Below are positions 24,563-33,575 of a DNA stretch of 64,000 bases, one piece after another. Both the position numbers and the translations under genes were made by a program. Where the stretch lies: contig CAWIVH010000017.1 in assembly GCA_963839475.1 (NCBI GenBank), positions 868,001 to 932,000 of the forward strand. The letters run 5' to 3'. The notes below the pieces were generated by a model. It was not told the origin of the DNA. It did no database searches and saw only the letters and a program-made list of their open reading frames with translations. Position 1 is the first letter of the stretch; each line of letters begins with the position of its first letter. This DNA comes from CAWIVH01 sp963839475. Lineage in GTDB: Bacteria; Acidobacteriota; UBA6911.

Positions 24563-26002
24563 ATGACCGGTCCCACCCAGCTGCTTATCGGCGGAAAATT
24601 CAGAGACGCCCTCTCCGGCAAAACCTTCCAAACCATCAACCCGGCCACCGAAGAGGTAATCGCCGATGTGGCCGAAGCCGATGCCCCCGACATCGACGCC
24701 GCCGTACAGGCCGCCCGCGGCGCCTTCAACCACAAATCGTGGCGCGCCATCTCCGCCCGGGACCGCTCCAAACTGCTCTGGAAAATCGGCGACCTGATCA
24801 TGAAAAATTCCGAGGCCCTCGCCCGCCTCGAGTCGACCGACAACGGCAAACCGATCTTCGAATCGCGCTACATCGATATCCCCTCGGCCGCCGAAACCTT
24901 TTACTACTACGCCGGCTGGTGTACCAAAATCGAAGGCGAAACCATCCCTGTCCCGGGCAACTTTCTCAACTACACGGTCCGTGAGCCCTACGGCGTCTGC
25001 GGAATCATCACCCCGTGGAACTTCCCCCTGCTCATGGTGGCCTGGAAGCTAGCCCCAGCGCTTGCCTGTGGCAATACCGCGGTCGTCAAAGCCGCCGAAG
25101 AAACTCCGCTCACTGCCCTCTGGCTCGGCCAACTCTGCCAGGAGGCCGGACTCCCCGATGGCGTCGTCAACATCGTCCCCGGATTCGGCCAAACCGCCGG
25201 ACGCGCCCTCGTCGCCCACCCCGGCGTCGACAAGATCTCCTTCACCGGCAGCACGGACGTTGGCAAAGAAATCATGCGCAGCGCCGCCGACACCCTCAAA
25301 AAAGTATCCCTGGAACTCGGAGGCAAATCCCCCAACATCGTGTTCGCCGACGCCGACCTCGAAGCCGCAGCCAAGGGCGTCATGAACGGCATCTTCTACG
25401 GCAAAGGGGAGGTCTGCGCCGCCGGCTCGCGCCTCCTCGTGGAGGAGAAAATCCACGACGAATTCATGGAGAAACTCAAGGCGCGCGCCAGCCAGCTCGA
25501 ACCCGGCGACCCCATGAGCATCAAAACCCGCCTTGGTGCGCTCGTTTCACGAAATCAGATGGAACGCGTGCTCGGCTACATTGAGACCGGAATCGGCGAG
25601 GGAGCTGTCCCCGTCGTCCACGGCGGGCGCGCCGGCGAGAAGGGATTCTTCGTCCGGCCGACCATCTTCGATGCGGTGAATACTCCAATGCGCATCGCAC
25701 AGGAAGAAATCTTTGGACCGGTGCTCGCAACCATCACGTTCAACGGCATGGATGACATGATCCAGAAAGCCAACTCGACCATCTACGGATTGGCCTCCGC
25801 GGTCTGGACGCGCGACATAGCCAAAGCCCACAAGGCCGCTAAACAGCTCCAGGCCGGGACGGTCTGGATCAACAGCTACAACATGCTTTGCGAACAATCA
25901 CCCTTCGGGGGATACAAGCAGTCGGGGTTCGGGCGGGAACTGGGCAAGCACGGGATCGATCTCTATACGCAAGTCAAATCCGTCTGGGTCAGCCTCGACT
26001 AG
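24563..26002 (+). CDS. NAD(P)-dependent aldehyde dehydrogenase
   Basis: A 479-residue ALDH-superfamily enzyme, probably cytoplasmic, that oxidises aldehydes to acids. Recognisable are the substrate-binding and Rossmann signature ITPWNFPLLMVAWKLAPALA, the glycine motif FTGSTDVGKEI, the catalytic Glu in LELGGKSPNIVF, the catalytic Cys in GEVCAAGSRL, and EEIFGPVL near the C-terminus, ending PFGGYKQSGFGRELG. It resembles betaine-aldehyde and related broad-range dehydrogenases; the substrate cannot be set from sequence alone. GGAGG lies 8 bases before the ATG. It is convergent with kbl across a palindrome. Confidence 0.92.
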   Translation: MTGPTQLLIGGKFRDALSGKTFQTINPATEEVIADVAEADAPDIDAAVQAARGAFNHKSWRAISARDRSKLLWKIGDLIMKNSEALARLESTDNGKPIFESRYIDIPSAAETFYYYAGWCTKIEGETIPVPGNFLNYTVREPYGVCGIITPWNFPLLMVAWKLAPALACGNTAVVKAAEETPLTALWLGQLCQEAGLPDGVVNIVPGFGQTAGRALVAHPGVDKISFTGSTDVGKEIMRSAADTLKKVSLELGGKSPNIVFADADLEAAAKGVMNGIFYGKGEVCAAGSRLLVEEKIHDEFMEKLKARASQLEPGDPMSIKTRLGALVSRNQMERVLGYIETGIGEGAVPVVHGGRAGEKGFFVRPTIFDAVNTPMRIAQEEIFGPVLATITFNGMDDMIQKANSTIYGLASAVWTRDIAKAHKAAKQLQAGTVWINSYNMLCEQSPFGGYKQSGFGRELGKHGIDLYTQVKSVWVSLD

Positions 26003-26006
26003 CCAC

Positions 26007-26060
26007 AAAAACACAAAGGGCGCGAAGAAATTATGCATTTCTTTGCGCCCTTTGTGTCTT
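26007..26060. terminator. Palindrome between convergent genes (bidirectional terminator candidate)
   Basis: AAACACAAAGGGCGCGAAGA pairs with a downstream TCTTTGCGCCCTTTGTGTCTT-like arm around a short ATTATGCAT loop. It lies between the stops of the aldehyde dehydrogenase and kbl and belongs to the window-wide family of -CGCGAAGA- palindromes. Confidence 0.55.
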
Positions 26061-26067
26061 CGCGGTT

Positions 26068-27288
26068 TTATTTTGGGGAAATGACTCCCAGTTCCCGGCC
26101 CACCTTGACGAATTTCTCCACGCCGTGGTCCAGATCCTGCTCGGTGTGCGTTGCCGAAATCATCACCCGGATGCGAGCCTTTCCCATTGGGACGGTCGGG
26201 AAACCGATCGCCATCGCAAAAACCCCCTCCTCGAACAGCCGGCGGCTGAACTGCTGCGCCGTTTTCGCCTCCCCCAGCATCACGGGCGTGATGGGAGTTT
26301 CGCTGTTTCCGGTGTTGAATCCGGCCGTGCGCATCTTCTCTTTGAAGTATCGCGTGTTGCTCCAGAGCTGCTTCACCAGGTCGTCCGATGTCTCCAGGAT
26401 TTCGACCGCGGCGCAGCAGGCCGACACATCCGCGGCCGTGAGCGCGCTGGAGAAAAGGAAAGGCCGCGCTTTCTGCCGCAGGTAATCGATGATGACCTTC
26501 TTCCCGGCCGTGAATCCCCCGACGACGCCAAACGCTTTCGACATCGTTCCGATCTCGACATCCACCCGTCCGTGCATATGGAAATGATCGACGGCCCCGC
26601 GGCCGCCGCGCCCCAGCACGCCTTCACCATGGGCATCATCCACCATGATCATGGCGTTAAAACGCTCCGCGATCTCCACCAGTGCAGGCAGCGGCGCCAC
26701 GTCGCCGTCCATCGAGAACACACCGTCGGTAATGATCAGGGCGCGCTTGCCCGAGTCAGCCGGCAAATTGTCCCTGAGCTTTTTCTCGAGCGAGGCCGGA
26801 TTGCAATGCTCGTACCTGATGATAGGGGCGCCGGAGAGCCTGCAGCCGTCGATAATCGATGCATGGTTCAACTCATCCGAAAAAATCAGATCATCCTTCC
26901 CCACCAAGGCCGGGATGGTGGCCACGTTGGAATTAAAGCCCGACTGGAAGGCGATCGCCGCTTCGACCCCTTTGAATTGTGCCAGCCTGGCTTCCAGCGA
27001 TGCGTGAAGCGACGTGGTTCCGGCAATGGTTCGAACCGCAGCCGGGCCTACGCCAAAAGCTTCAATCGCTTTGCACGCCGCCTCTTTCAGCCTGGGATGA
27101 TTGGCGAATCCCAGGTAATTGTTGGAGCAGAGGTTCAGCACCTTTTTCCCATCCACCTGGATCCAGGCTCCCTGGGCGGACTCAATGGTCCGGATGTTGA
27201 TCAGCAGCCCTTCCTTTTTCAGCCTTTCGGTTTCGTCGAGGATGAATTGCAGTTTGTTTCCGGCTACTCCGCTGCGAGGTGGATTCAT
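26068..27288 (-). CDS. kbl: Glycine C-acetyltransferase (2-amino-3-ketobutyrate CoA ligase)
   Basis: A 406-residue PLP-dependent alpha-oxoamine synthase that interconverts 2-amino-3-ketobutyrate plus CoA with glycine plus acetyl-CoA in threonine breakdown. Visible motifs are LCSNNYLGFANHPRLKEAA, AAVRTIAGTTSLHASLE, DELNHASIIDG, the cofactor Asp/His in MVDDAHGEGVLG, and the Schiff-base Lys in GTMSKAFGVVGG. Length is normal. The start is the ATG at 27288, preceded by GGAG at good distance, not the frame's upstream end at 27327. No threonine dehydrogenase gene is adjacent. A related biotin or sphingolipid synthase is less likely given the fit to Kbl. Confidence 0.88.
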   Translation of the reverse strand: MNPPRSGVAGNKLQFILDETERLKKEGLLINIRTIESAQGAWIQVDGKKVLNLCSNNYLGFANHPRLKEAACKAIEAFGVGPAAVRTIAGTTSLHASLEARLAQFKGVEAAIAFQSGFNSNVATIPALVGKDDLIFSDELNHASIIDGCRLSGAPIIRYEHCNPASLEKKLRDNLPADSGKRALIITDGVFSMDGDVAPLPALVEIAERFNAMIMVDDAHGEGVLGRGGRGAVDHFHMHGRVDVEIGTMSKAFGVVGGFTAGKKVIIDYLRQKARPFLFSSALTAADVSACCAAVEILETSDDLVKQLWSNTRYFKEKMRTAGFNTGNSETPITPVMLGEAKTAQQFSRRLFEEGVFAMAIGFPTVPMGKARIRVMISATHTEQDLDHGVEKFVKVGRELGVISPK

Positions 27289-27363
27289 GATTGCCGCTCC
27301 GTTGATTTGAAGTTCGGATAAGAGCAAAAAGAGATATTAACACGAGTTGGGTTTTGGATGTTT

Positions 27364-27437
27364 CACCGCGATGGCGCCACGACCGCGAAGATAAAAGAGA
27401 GGAATCCCTTGGAGATCTTGGCGGACTTTGCGGTTCA
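27364..27437. repeat. Dispersed -CGCGAAG- palindrome (copy between kbl and coxD)
   Basis: The left arm CACCGCGATGGCGCCACGAC then GCGAAG is partly complementary to the right arm ATCTTGGCGGACTTTGCGGT. It lies just after the stop of the last cytochrome oxidase gene and may serve as a terminator of the respiratory operon. Confidence 0.5.
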
Positions 27438-27443
27438 AAAAGC

Positions 27444-27746
27444 CTAGAAGCCCTTGGGACCGGGGATCCAGCCGCGGCTCATGTAATCGGTCATCAGAAG
27501 GCCGATCAGGATCGCAAGCCAGATCAGTCCGGCGAAGATCGTCAGCCCTATAATTCTCGGACTGGTGCGGACATGCATGAAGATCATGACTACCAGGGTT
27601 GCCTTGCAAGCGGCAATCAGCAGTGCCGCCAGGATGTTGAACGGCCCGAGATCGATCTGGGCCACGACGACAGTGATCGCCGTGAGGACCATGAGGGCGG
27701 CAAAGACCAGGAGGTAGGTTTTGACTGAAGTCGTATGTTCGCTCAT
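27444..27746 (-). CDS. coxD: Cytochrome c oxidase subunit IV (prokaryotic type)
   Basis: A 100-residue membrane protein with three hydrophobic spans (TYLLVFAALMVLTAITVVVA, LAALLIAACKATLVVMIFMH, LTIFAGLIWLAILIGLLM), the layout of the small caa3-type oxidase subunit IV (COX4_pro). The KATLVVMIFMH segment is characteristic. It starts 4 nt inside the end of coxC and is the last gene of the act-cox cluster. Its role is structural, supporting assembly of the oxidase. Confidence 0.85.
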   Translation of the reverse strand: MSEHTTSVKTYLLVFAALMVLTAITVVVAQIDLGPFNILAALLIAACKATLVVMIFMHVRTSPRIIGLTIFAGLIWLAILIGLLMTDYMSRGWIPGPKGF

Positions 27747-28390
27747 TTGTGCCGGTCAATCAGGTAAAGCAGAGGGAAAAGGAAAATCCACACGATATCG
27801 ACGAAGTGCCAGTACAGTCCGGCAATTTCGACCGGAGCATAATGCTCCTTGCTGAACCGGTCGCGCCACGCCATCCAGGCAATCACAATCATGATTCCGA
27901 TACCGATGATCATGTGCAGGGCGTGCATCCCGGTCATCGTGAAGTAGAAAATGAAAAACAGCTGCGCTTCCCTGCCGAAGGGTCCGTCAAAGTGGAAATC
28001 GGGACCCGGGAAGTGATGATCCACATATTTGTGGTGGTATTCGAATGACTTGATTCCGAGGAACGCAACACCGAGGATCATCGTGAGCACGAGGAAGCCG
28101 ATGATCGCCTTCTTGTTCCCCTTCTGCGCCGAGTATACCGCCAGGGCCATCGTCAAGCTGCTGCCGAGCAGGATGGCCGTGTTGATCGTGCCCATCACCA
28201 GATCGGCTTCATGGCTGGCTTCGGCAAATGCCTCAGGGTACATCCCCCGGTAAATGGTGTAGGCCGCAAAAAGCCCGCCGAAGAACAGTATCTCGGTGAC
28301 CAGGAACAGCCACATCCCGAGGCTGCCGGCTTCGTGCTGCTGCTGGAGATCGTCGAAATGATGCGCCAGGCCGGGAGTATGCTCAGACAA
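27743..28390 (-). CDS. coxC: Cytochrome c oxidase subunit III
   Basis: A 215-residue protein with about five membrane spans: GMWLFLVTEILFFGGLFAAY, NTAILLGSSLTMALAVYSAQ, AIIGFLVLTMILGVAFLGIK, FTMTGMHALHMIIGIGIMIV and YWHFVDIVWIFLFPLLYLID, the standard CoxC pattern including GLYWHFVDIVWIFLF. I choose the TTG at 28390, 6 bases after GGAGG, because the frame upstream of it is only the shadow of the coxA end. It overlaps coxA by 8 nt, so translation is probably coupled. Confidence 0.9.
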   Translation of the reverse strand: MSEHTPGLAHHFDDLQQQHEAGSLGMWLFLVTEILFFGGLFAAYTIYRGMYPEAFAEASHEADLVMGTINTAILLGSSLTMALAVYSAQKGNKKAIIGFLVLTMILGVAFLGIKSFEYHHKYVDHHFPGPDFHFDGPFGREAQLFFIFYFTMTGMHALHMIIGIGIMIVIAWMAWRDRFSKEHYAPVEIAGLYWHFVDIVWIFLFPLLYLIDRHK

Positions 28391-30017
28391 TGGCGGCCTC
28401 CTCGAATTTGGAATAGTCGTAGGCTTCTTCCTCCACCACCGGAACTTTCTCGAAATTCTGCGTCGGGGGAGGAGATGGCGTCTTCCATTCAAGGCCCGTG
28501 GCATTCCAGGGATTCGCGGGCGCGATCGCCCCGTACTTCAACGAATATATCAGGTAAATCACCGGAATAAGGTAGCCCACACCAAGCACCGACGCTCCAG
28601 CCGACGACATCACGTTCAGCACCTGGAACTCCGGCGGATAGGCGTAATATCGCCGCGGCATTCCCAGGTACCCAAGGATGAACTGGGGGAAGAAAGTGAG
28701 ATTGAAACCCACGAAAATCAGCAGGGCGGAAAACCGCGCCCAGCCTTCGGAGTACATCCGGCCGGTTATTTTTGGCCACCAGAAATGCAATCCTCCGAGA
28801 TAACCCATAAGCGCGCCGCCTACCATGATGTAGTGGAAATGGGCCACCACAAAGTAGGTGTCGGTCACGTGCACGTCGACCGCCAGCGTCGCCAGGAAAA
28901 GGCCGGTCAGTCCTCCCATCGTGAAAAGGCCGATGAAACCAAAACCATAGAGGATCGGGGTCTGATATACGATCGATCCCTTGTACAGGGTCGCGGTCCA
29001 GTTGAAGACTTTCACCGCCGACGGGATGGCCACCAGGAAGCTCAGGATGGAGAAAACCAGGCTGGCGTAGACCGACATTCCGCTGACAAACATGTGATGC
29101 GCCCAGACCAGGAAGCCGAGTACGGCGATCGCGATGCTGGAGTAAGCGACGAATTTGTAGCCGAAAATCCGCTTCCGGGTGAAACACGAAATCAGCTCGC
29201 TCACCACCCCGAGCGAAGGCAGGATCATGATGTAAACCGCCGGATGCGAATAGAACCAGAAAAGGTGCTGGAACAGAAGGGGATCGCCTCCCAGCTTCGG
29301 ATCGAAGATCCCGACCTTGAAGAACCTTTCCAGCGCCACCAGGACGACCGTGATGGCGATTACCGGCGTCCCCAGCACCTGAATGACCGCCGTCGCGTAA
29401 TGCGCCCAGATGAAAAGCGGCATCCGGAACCAGGTCAACCCCGGCGCGCGCATCGTGTGGATGGTGACGATGAAATTCAAACCAGTCAGGATCGACGAGA
29501 ATCCGGCTATGAATATCCCTATCCCCATCATGATGACGTGGGAGTTGGAATAGGTGCTGCTGTAGGGGGTGTAGAAAGTCCACCCCGTGTCGACGCCGCC
29601 CGAAATCGCAGCCACGAGCGCGAAAATTCCGCCGGCAACATAAATGTACCAGCTGAGCAGATTGAGCTTGGGAAATGCCAGGTCGCGTGCACCGATCATC
29701 ATCGGCACCAGGAAATTACCGAGCACCGCCGGAATGGAAGGGATGAGGAAGAAAAAGATCATGATCATCCCGTGCATGGTGAAGAGGCGGTTGTAGGTTT
29801 CCGCCTGCACCATGTCTCCCTGCGGCGTCAGCAGTTCGAGCCGGATGAACACGGCAAAAATTCCGCCGATGAAGAAGAAGGCCGTGATGCTGATGAGGTA
29901 GAGCAGACCTATCCGTTTGTGGTCGGTGGTCAGAAGCCACGACTTTAAGGTGTGCGAGACATTCAAATAGTTGGTCTGCGTTTCGACACGCGGTTCCGAT
30001 TCCTTGACGGGATCCAT
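28383..30017 (-). CDS. coxA: Cytochrome c oxidase subunit I, A2-type haem-copper oxidase
   Basis: The 544-residue catalytic subunit, with about 12 membrane spans, reduces O2 and pumps protons. Key residues are visible: low-spin haem ligand region TMHGMIMIFFF, CuB His plus cross-linked Tyr in YSHPAVYIMILP, the CuB pair in WAHHMFVSGMS, and haem ligands in VVAHFHYIMVGG. The usual A1 glutamate of HPEVY is absent; instead YSHPAV is present, which defines the A2 family. The charged C-terminal tail (PVVEEEAYDYSKFEEA) extends past the last span. Its ATG shares one base with the coxB stop (TAATG). It receives electrons through coxB. Confidence 0.95.
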   Translation of the reverse strand: MDPVKESEPRVETQTNYLNVSHTLKSWLLTTDHKRIGLLYLISITAFFFIGGIFAVFIRLELLTPQGDMVQAETYNRLFTMHGMIMIFFFLIPSIPAVLGNFLVPMMIGARDLAFPKLNLLSWYIYVAGGIFALVAAISGGVDTGWTFYTPYSSTYSNSHVIMMGIGIFIAGFSSILTGLNFIVTIHTMRAPGLTWFRMPLFIWAHYATAVIQVLGTPVIAITVVLVALERFFKVGIFDPKLGGDPLLFQHLFWFYSHPAVYIMILPSLGVVSELISCFTRKRIFGYKFVAYSSIAIAVLGFLVWAHHMFVSGMSVYASLVFSILSFLVAIPSAVKVFNWTATLYKGSIVYQTPILYGFGFIGLFTMGGLTGLFLATLAVDVHVTDTYFVVAHFHYIMVGGALMGYLGGLHFWWPKITGRMYSEGWARFSALLIFVGFNLTFFPQFILGYLGMPRRYYAYPPEFQVLNVMSSAGASVLGVGYLIPVIYLIYSLKYGAIAPANPWNATGLEWKTPSPPPTQNFEKVPVVEEEAYDYSKFEEAAIV

Positions 30018-30970
30018 TACTGCGTCGTCACCCTTTCCGTCTTCTTGTTGAGAGACTTGATATAAGCCAGTAACTGCAGAAGCTGCTCTTCGGCCACCTG
30101 GCCCTGGAAGGTGGGCATCAGCGGCTGGAAGCCGGCCACGATTTTAGCGCGCGGGTTCAGGATCGATTCACGCACATAGGTTTCGTCCGCCGTGATTTTC
30201 CGTCCATCCGCCAGCTGCACTTCCCTGCCGAGAATCCCGACCAGGGACGGCCCGCGGCCGCCACCTTCCGCCTTGTGACAGCTGCTGCACCCGAGACGCT
30301 CAAACAGAGCCTGCCCGGTCGCAGCCATCGACTCCCCGGCAGTCCCGCCGGTCAGCCACTTGGCATAATCCGCCGGCTCCATTACGTGGACCATTCCGCC
30401 CATGCTGGAGTGCTGGTTCCCGCAGTACTCGGCACAAAACAGGTGGTACGAACCGGCTTTGGTAGGCTGAAACCACATCGTGGTGTATTTCCCCGGGAGC
30501 ACATCCTGTTTGATGCGGAACGCCGGGACATAAAAGCTGTGGATGACATCCTCGGAGGTCATGATCAGCCGGATCGGCACTCCGATCGGCACGTGCAGTT
30601 CGTTGATCTCGCGATTCCCTTCCGGGTGCTGCAGTTTCCACATCCACTGCTTGGCGACCACATATATTTCGAACGTACCCGGGGGAGCCTGCGCATTGCG
30701 AATGTACAACGCCGCCCCCCAGCCGAACATCACCATCGTGATCCCGAGCGGGATGACACTCCAGAAAATCTCGAGCGCGGTTGAACCGTGGATCTGTGTC
30801 GCGGTCGGGTTGCTTGCGCGCTTCCGATAACGGATCGCAAAGATGAACACCAGCGTGAAGATCAGCACCGAAAAGAAACCGGCGACCGTCACGAGAAACA
30901 GGTATAGCAGGTCCACCCTGCCGGAAACCGTGGACGCAGAATCGGGAAACAGCGGCAAATTGGACCACAT
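30017..30970 (-). CDS. coxB: Cytochrome c oxidase subunit II with fused cytochrome c domain (caa3 type)
   Basis: The 317-residue protein has two N-terminal membrane spans (LYLFLVTVAGFFSVLIFTLV and EIFWSVIPLGITMVMFGWGA) and a cupredoxin domain with the complete CuA site (His in EDVIHSFYVP, then CAEYCGNQHSSM). It ends in a C-terminal haem c domain with GCSSCHKAEGGG and a Met region QPLMPTFQGQ. The fusion defines a caa3-type oxidase, which can take electrons directly from a membrane complex without free cytochrome c. The start is taken at the ATG at 30970; a TTG at 30988 is possible. It precedes coxA. Confidence 0.93.
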   Translation of the reverse strand: MWSNLPLFPDSASTVSGRVDLLYLFLVTVAGFFSVLIFTLVFIFAIRYRKRASNPTATQIHGSTALEIFWSVIPLGITMVMFGWGAALYIRNAQAPPGTFEIYVVAKQWMWKLQHPEGNREINELHVPIGVPIRLIMTSEDVIHSFYVPAFRIKQDVLPGKYTTMWFQPTKAGSYHLFCAEYCGNQHSSMGGMVHVMEPADYAKWLTGGTAGESMAATGQALFERLGCSSCHKAEGGGRGPSLVGILGREVQLADGRKITADETYVRESILNPRAKIVAGFQPLMPTFQGQVAEEQLLQLLAYIKSLNKKTERVTTQ

Positions 30971-30988
30971 ACCCTGGTTAGCCCTCAA

Positions 30989-31080
30989 TGAATTACGAAA
31001 GACAAATTACGAATGACAAATCATGAAAAACGACGATCTAAACCGCTCCTCGTCATTCGTAAGTTGTCATTCGCAATTTC
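30989..31080. repeat. Short tandem/inverted repeat array (AATTACGAATGACAA type)
   Basis: The left side repeats AATTACGAAAGACAAATTAC then GAATGACAAA; the right side has the complement CGTCATTCGTAAGTTGTCATT then CGCAATT, so the whole can fold into a long imperfect hairpin in the only sizeable gap between sco and coxB. One of several such arrays in the window. Confidence 0.6.
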
Positions 31081-31931
31081 TGACGCCGGTCGCGCCGGAA
31101 CATCACCCACATGAAGCCGAAAAGCGCAATGGCCGTCGCACTGCCGAAAAGCTGCATGATCCGGGTAATCGCCAGGCCATATCGGCCCGTAACCGGATCG
31201 TAATGGAAACAGAACAGCAGAACCTGGTCGACCGGCGATCCGATTTTCTCCTCGGCGGCCTCAATAATCCCCAGACGCAGATCCTGGCCCGTGTATTCGA
31301 TCCCATACAGGTAGCGCGCCAGCTTGCCCTTTGGCGTCACGATCATGATCCCGCTGGCGTGCGCATACTGCCCGGTCGACGGATCGAATTTGTACCGGAA
31401 ACCGGCGGCCTGGGTCGCTTTGCGGATCTCCGGTTCCTCCCCGGTGAGGAAATGCCAGCCCTGCGCCGCGCCCGGGCGGGCATACTCACGAACGTAGGTA
31501 TTCTTCTTTCCCGCGGCCAGGGAATGCCCTTCGCGGGGATTGATGCTGATGGTCACGATTTCAAACTGTTTGCCGACGTCGAAAGAGAGTGTGCGCAAAC
31601 CCTTGACCAGCCCGTTCAGCACCAGCGTACACAGCATCGGGCACTCGTAATATCCGAAAGTGAGGATGACCGGCTTTTTCCCGAAATAGTCACCCAGCTT
31701 TACAGTCCTCCCGGATTCGTCGCGGAAAAGCGTGTCCAGCGGCAACTGCTCGTTGAGCTTCTGATCCAGCCCGACCTCGCTCAGATCCGCGACGGCTGCG
31801 TTCCCGGGCTTGAGCTGCGCGTAAACGCCGTCAGCCTGCAGCAGAATCAGGGCACACAGGCAGACCGAAGCCGCGAAACGGCGCCGCCGCGTTCGAACGG
31901 ATGTGGAGCTTTTTACCGCCATGGTGAACAT
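31053..31931 (-). CDS. sco: SCO1/SenC copper chaperone for cytochrome oxidase
   Basis: The 292-residue protein has a basic N-terminus and signal/anchor (FAASVCLCALILLQADGVYA), a thioredoxin-like fold with the copper-binding pair in YYECPMLCTLVLNG (CxxxC) and the later His region in YAHASGIMIVTP. A C-terminal membrane span follows (MQLFGSATAIALFGFMWVMF). SCO proteins deliver copper to CuA of CoxB or keep its thiols reduced, fitting the position just upstream of coxB. The start is the ATG at 31931 with GGAGG five bases upstream; the longer open frame beyond it is not coding. Confidence 0.9.
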   Translation of the reverse strand: MFTMAVKSSTSVRTRRRRFAASVCLCALILLQADGVYAQLKPGNAAVADLSEVGLDQKLNEQLPLDTLFRDESGRTVKLGDYFGKKPVILTFGYYECPMLCTLVLNGLVKGLRTLSFDVGKQFEIVTISINPREGHSLAAGKKNTYVREYARPGAAQGWHFLTGEEPEIRKATQAAGFRYKFDPSTGQYAHASGIMIVTPKGKLARYLYGIEYTGQDLRLGIIEAAEEKIGSPVDQVLLFCFHYDPVTGRYGLAITRIMQLFGSATAIALFGFMWVMFRRDRRQKLRMTTYE

Positions 31932-31933
31932 AT

Positions 31934-32404
31934 CTACCTCCCCGTTCCCGGCTGTACCGCAGCCGGCGTGGCTGCCGGCTTGGGCTTGGGAGCATCCGGC
32001 GCGGGGCCGGCTTCGATGCGCGCATCGGGACGGTTGGGCAGGCCTTTTTCGGCTACCCGGTCCATTGCCTGCTCGACTGGAATCCGCACCACTCCATTGG
32101 CCCGATCTACCCACCCATAGGAATTCAGTTTCTCTTCCTCGATCGTGCGCAGCTTCTTCAGATCGAGCTGCGGATCGGCCTGCAGCCGCGGCTCGGGCGG
32201 ACGCTGCTCGATCTGGTACATCGGCGAAGGCGGCGCTTCCTCGTTTTGCGTGGTCAGCTTTTTGAAAACAAAGATGGTGATAAGAATGCCGGCCGCGCAT
32301 ATCACCACCAGGAGCCCGGCTCCATAGACCGACACCTTGCGGATGTTGATGTCGCTCTTCTCGTAACCGCCGGGGCCGGAAGCATGGTTGTTCGGATCAC
32401 TCAT
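31934..32404 (-). CDS. Single-span membrane protein of the act-cox operon, function unknown
   Basis: The 156-residue protein has one membrane span near residues 25-47 (VSVYGAGLLVVICAAGILIT) and a periplasmic part with QIEQRPPEPRLQADPQLDLK, then a helix with NSYGWVDRANGVVRIPVEQA and a Pro/Ala-rich tail. The phrase YGWVD..NGVVRIPVEQAM is conserved in small proteins between actF and sco in other ACIII clusters, as far as I recognise it. It overlaps actF by 8 nt and ends 2 bases before sco, so it is translated with them. A role in assembly of the ACIII-oxidase supercomplex is possible but unproven. Confidence 0.7.
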   Translation of the reverse strand: MSDPNNHASGPGGYEKSDINIRKVSVYGAGLLVVICAAGILITIFVFKKLTTQNEEAPPSPMYQIEQRPPEPRLQADPQLDLKKLRTIEEEKLNSYGWVDRANGVVRIPVEQAMDRVAEKGLPNRPDARIEAGPAPDAPKPKPAATPAAVQPGTGR

Positions 32405-33575
32405 GAGCCACCCCCGCTTGCAGCTGGGGATCGTTGAGCGGCACCAACGGCCGCCCTTTGAGCTGCCAGATAAAGGACGACAGCCAGATCCCGCCCATTC
32501 CGAGCGGGGCGGTTATATCGAGCCAGCTGAAATTTACGCCATGCTGCCCCTCAACCGGAGACACCATCCAGAAAACATCAACCAGACGAATCACCAGGAG
32601 GGCGGCAGCCACCATCCCCAGAGACCGCGCCCGCCGCTTGACCTTGCGTGACAGCAGGATCAGGAAGGGGACCGCGAAGTGGAAGATCAGCAGAAAAACC
32701 GCGATCGCCCCATAGCCGCCTTTGAGCCGCTCCCGGTACCAGGTTATCTCTTCCGGCAGATTTCCCGACCATATGATCAGGAATTGCGAAAAGGAGATGT
32801 ACGCCCAAAGCATGACGAAGGCCAGCATCAGGTTCCCAAGGTCGTTCAGCCGCTGCCGGGTGATGACTTCGGAAAGCGGTTTGCTCTCCCCCAGCACCAT
32901 CGCGCCGATATTCACCAGCGCCAGCGCCGAGAGCACCTGCCCGATGATGAAGAGCGCTCCAAACGCCGTCGAAAACCAGTGCGGTTCCAGCGACATGGCC
33001 CAATCGATCGCGGCAAAGGTGACGGTCAAGCCATAGATTAGAATACCCGGGGCGCTCAGGGAACGCATGCGGTTCAAAATCGCGGGATCCCCGGTCCGAT
33101 CCTGCTCGGCCGACCACCGGCTCAGCAGGAAGGAAAACAACATCCAGATGGCAAAGTAAAAAAAGGTGCGCCCGATGAAAAATGGGCCGTTGAGATAGGA
33201 GGCCTTGTGCTGCAACAGCTTGTCGCCCGCGACCACATCAGGGCGCGCCCAAATGTAGAGATGCGGCAGGCTTACCAGAATCGGGATGGAAAAGAGAATC
33301 ATCAAGGGGAGCGTTCGGCTGGCCGCTTCAAGCATGCGCCGGACGATAAGTCCCCAACCGCCCCCAACCATGTGATGCAGCATCAAAAGACCGGTGGAAC
33401 CCAGAGCCAGCCCAACCCAGAACAGGAAGGCGAGCAGGTAGGATCGCATGAACCGCTCCGGATCGTGCGAAATTGCAGCCCCCGCTGAAAACGCAGCAGT
33501 GGCAGCCAGGCCCACGACCAGGGCGAAGGTCTGAATTCGATCCATCCGGGGTCGGAGAGTATCGGTTCCGTTCAT
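32397..33575 (-). CDS. actF: Alternative complex III subunit ActF (quinol-binding membrane subunit 2)
   Basis: The 392-residue polytopic membrane protein has about ten hydrophobic spans (for example LLAFLFWVGLALGSTGLLML and AAALLVIRLVDVFWMVSPVE), with features of the NrfD/ActF family including the HHMVGGGWG loop, AIDWAMSLEPHWFST and YISFSQFLIIWSGNLPEE. ActF pairs with ActC in the membrane part of ACIII. Its ATG overlaps the actE stop by 4 nt, so it is tightly coupled. Length is normal for the family. Confidence 0.9.
   Translation of the reverse strand: MNGTDTLRPRMDRIQTFALVVGLAATAAFSAGAAISHDPERFMRSYLLAFLFWVGLALGSTGLLMLHHMVGGGWGLIVRRMLEAASRTLPLMILFSIPILVSLPHLYIWARPDVVAGDKLLQHKASYLNGPFFIGRTFFYFAIWMLFSFLLSRWSAEQDRTGDPAILNRMRSLSAPGILIYGLTVTFAAIDWAMSLEPHWFSTAFGALFIIGQVLSALALVNIGAMVLGESKPLSEVITRQRLNDLGNLMLAFVMLWAYISFSQFLIIWSGNLPEEITWYRERLKGGYGAIAVFLLIFHFAVPFLILLSRKVKRRARSLGMVAAALLVIRLVDVFWMVSPVEGQHGVNFSWLDITAPLGMGGIWLSSFIWQLKGRPLVPLNDPQLQAGVAHE

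Noticed and set aside
25888..27321. 477-codon plus-strand frame across kbl
   Set aside because: Antisense shadow of kbl and the aldehyde dehydrogenase end; no protein-like motifs.
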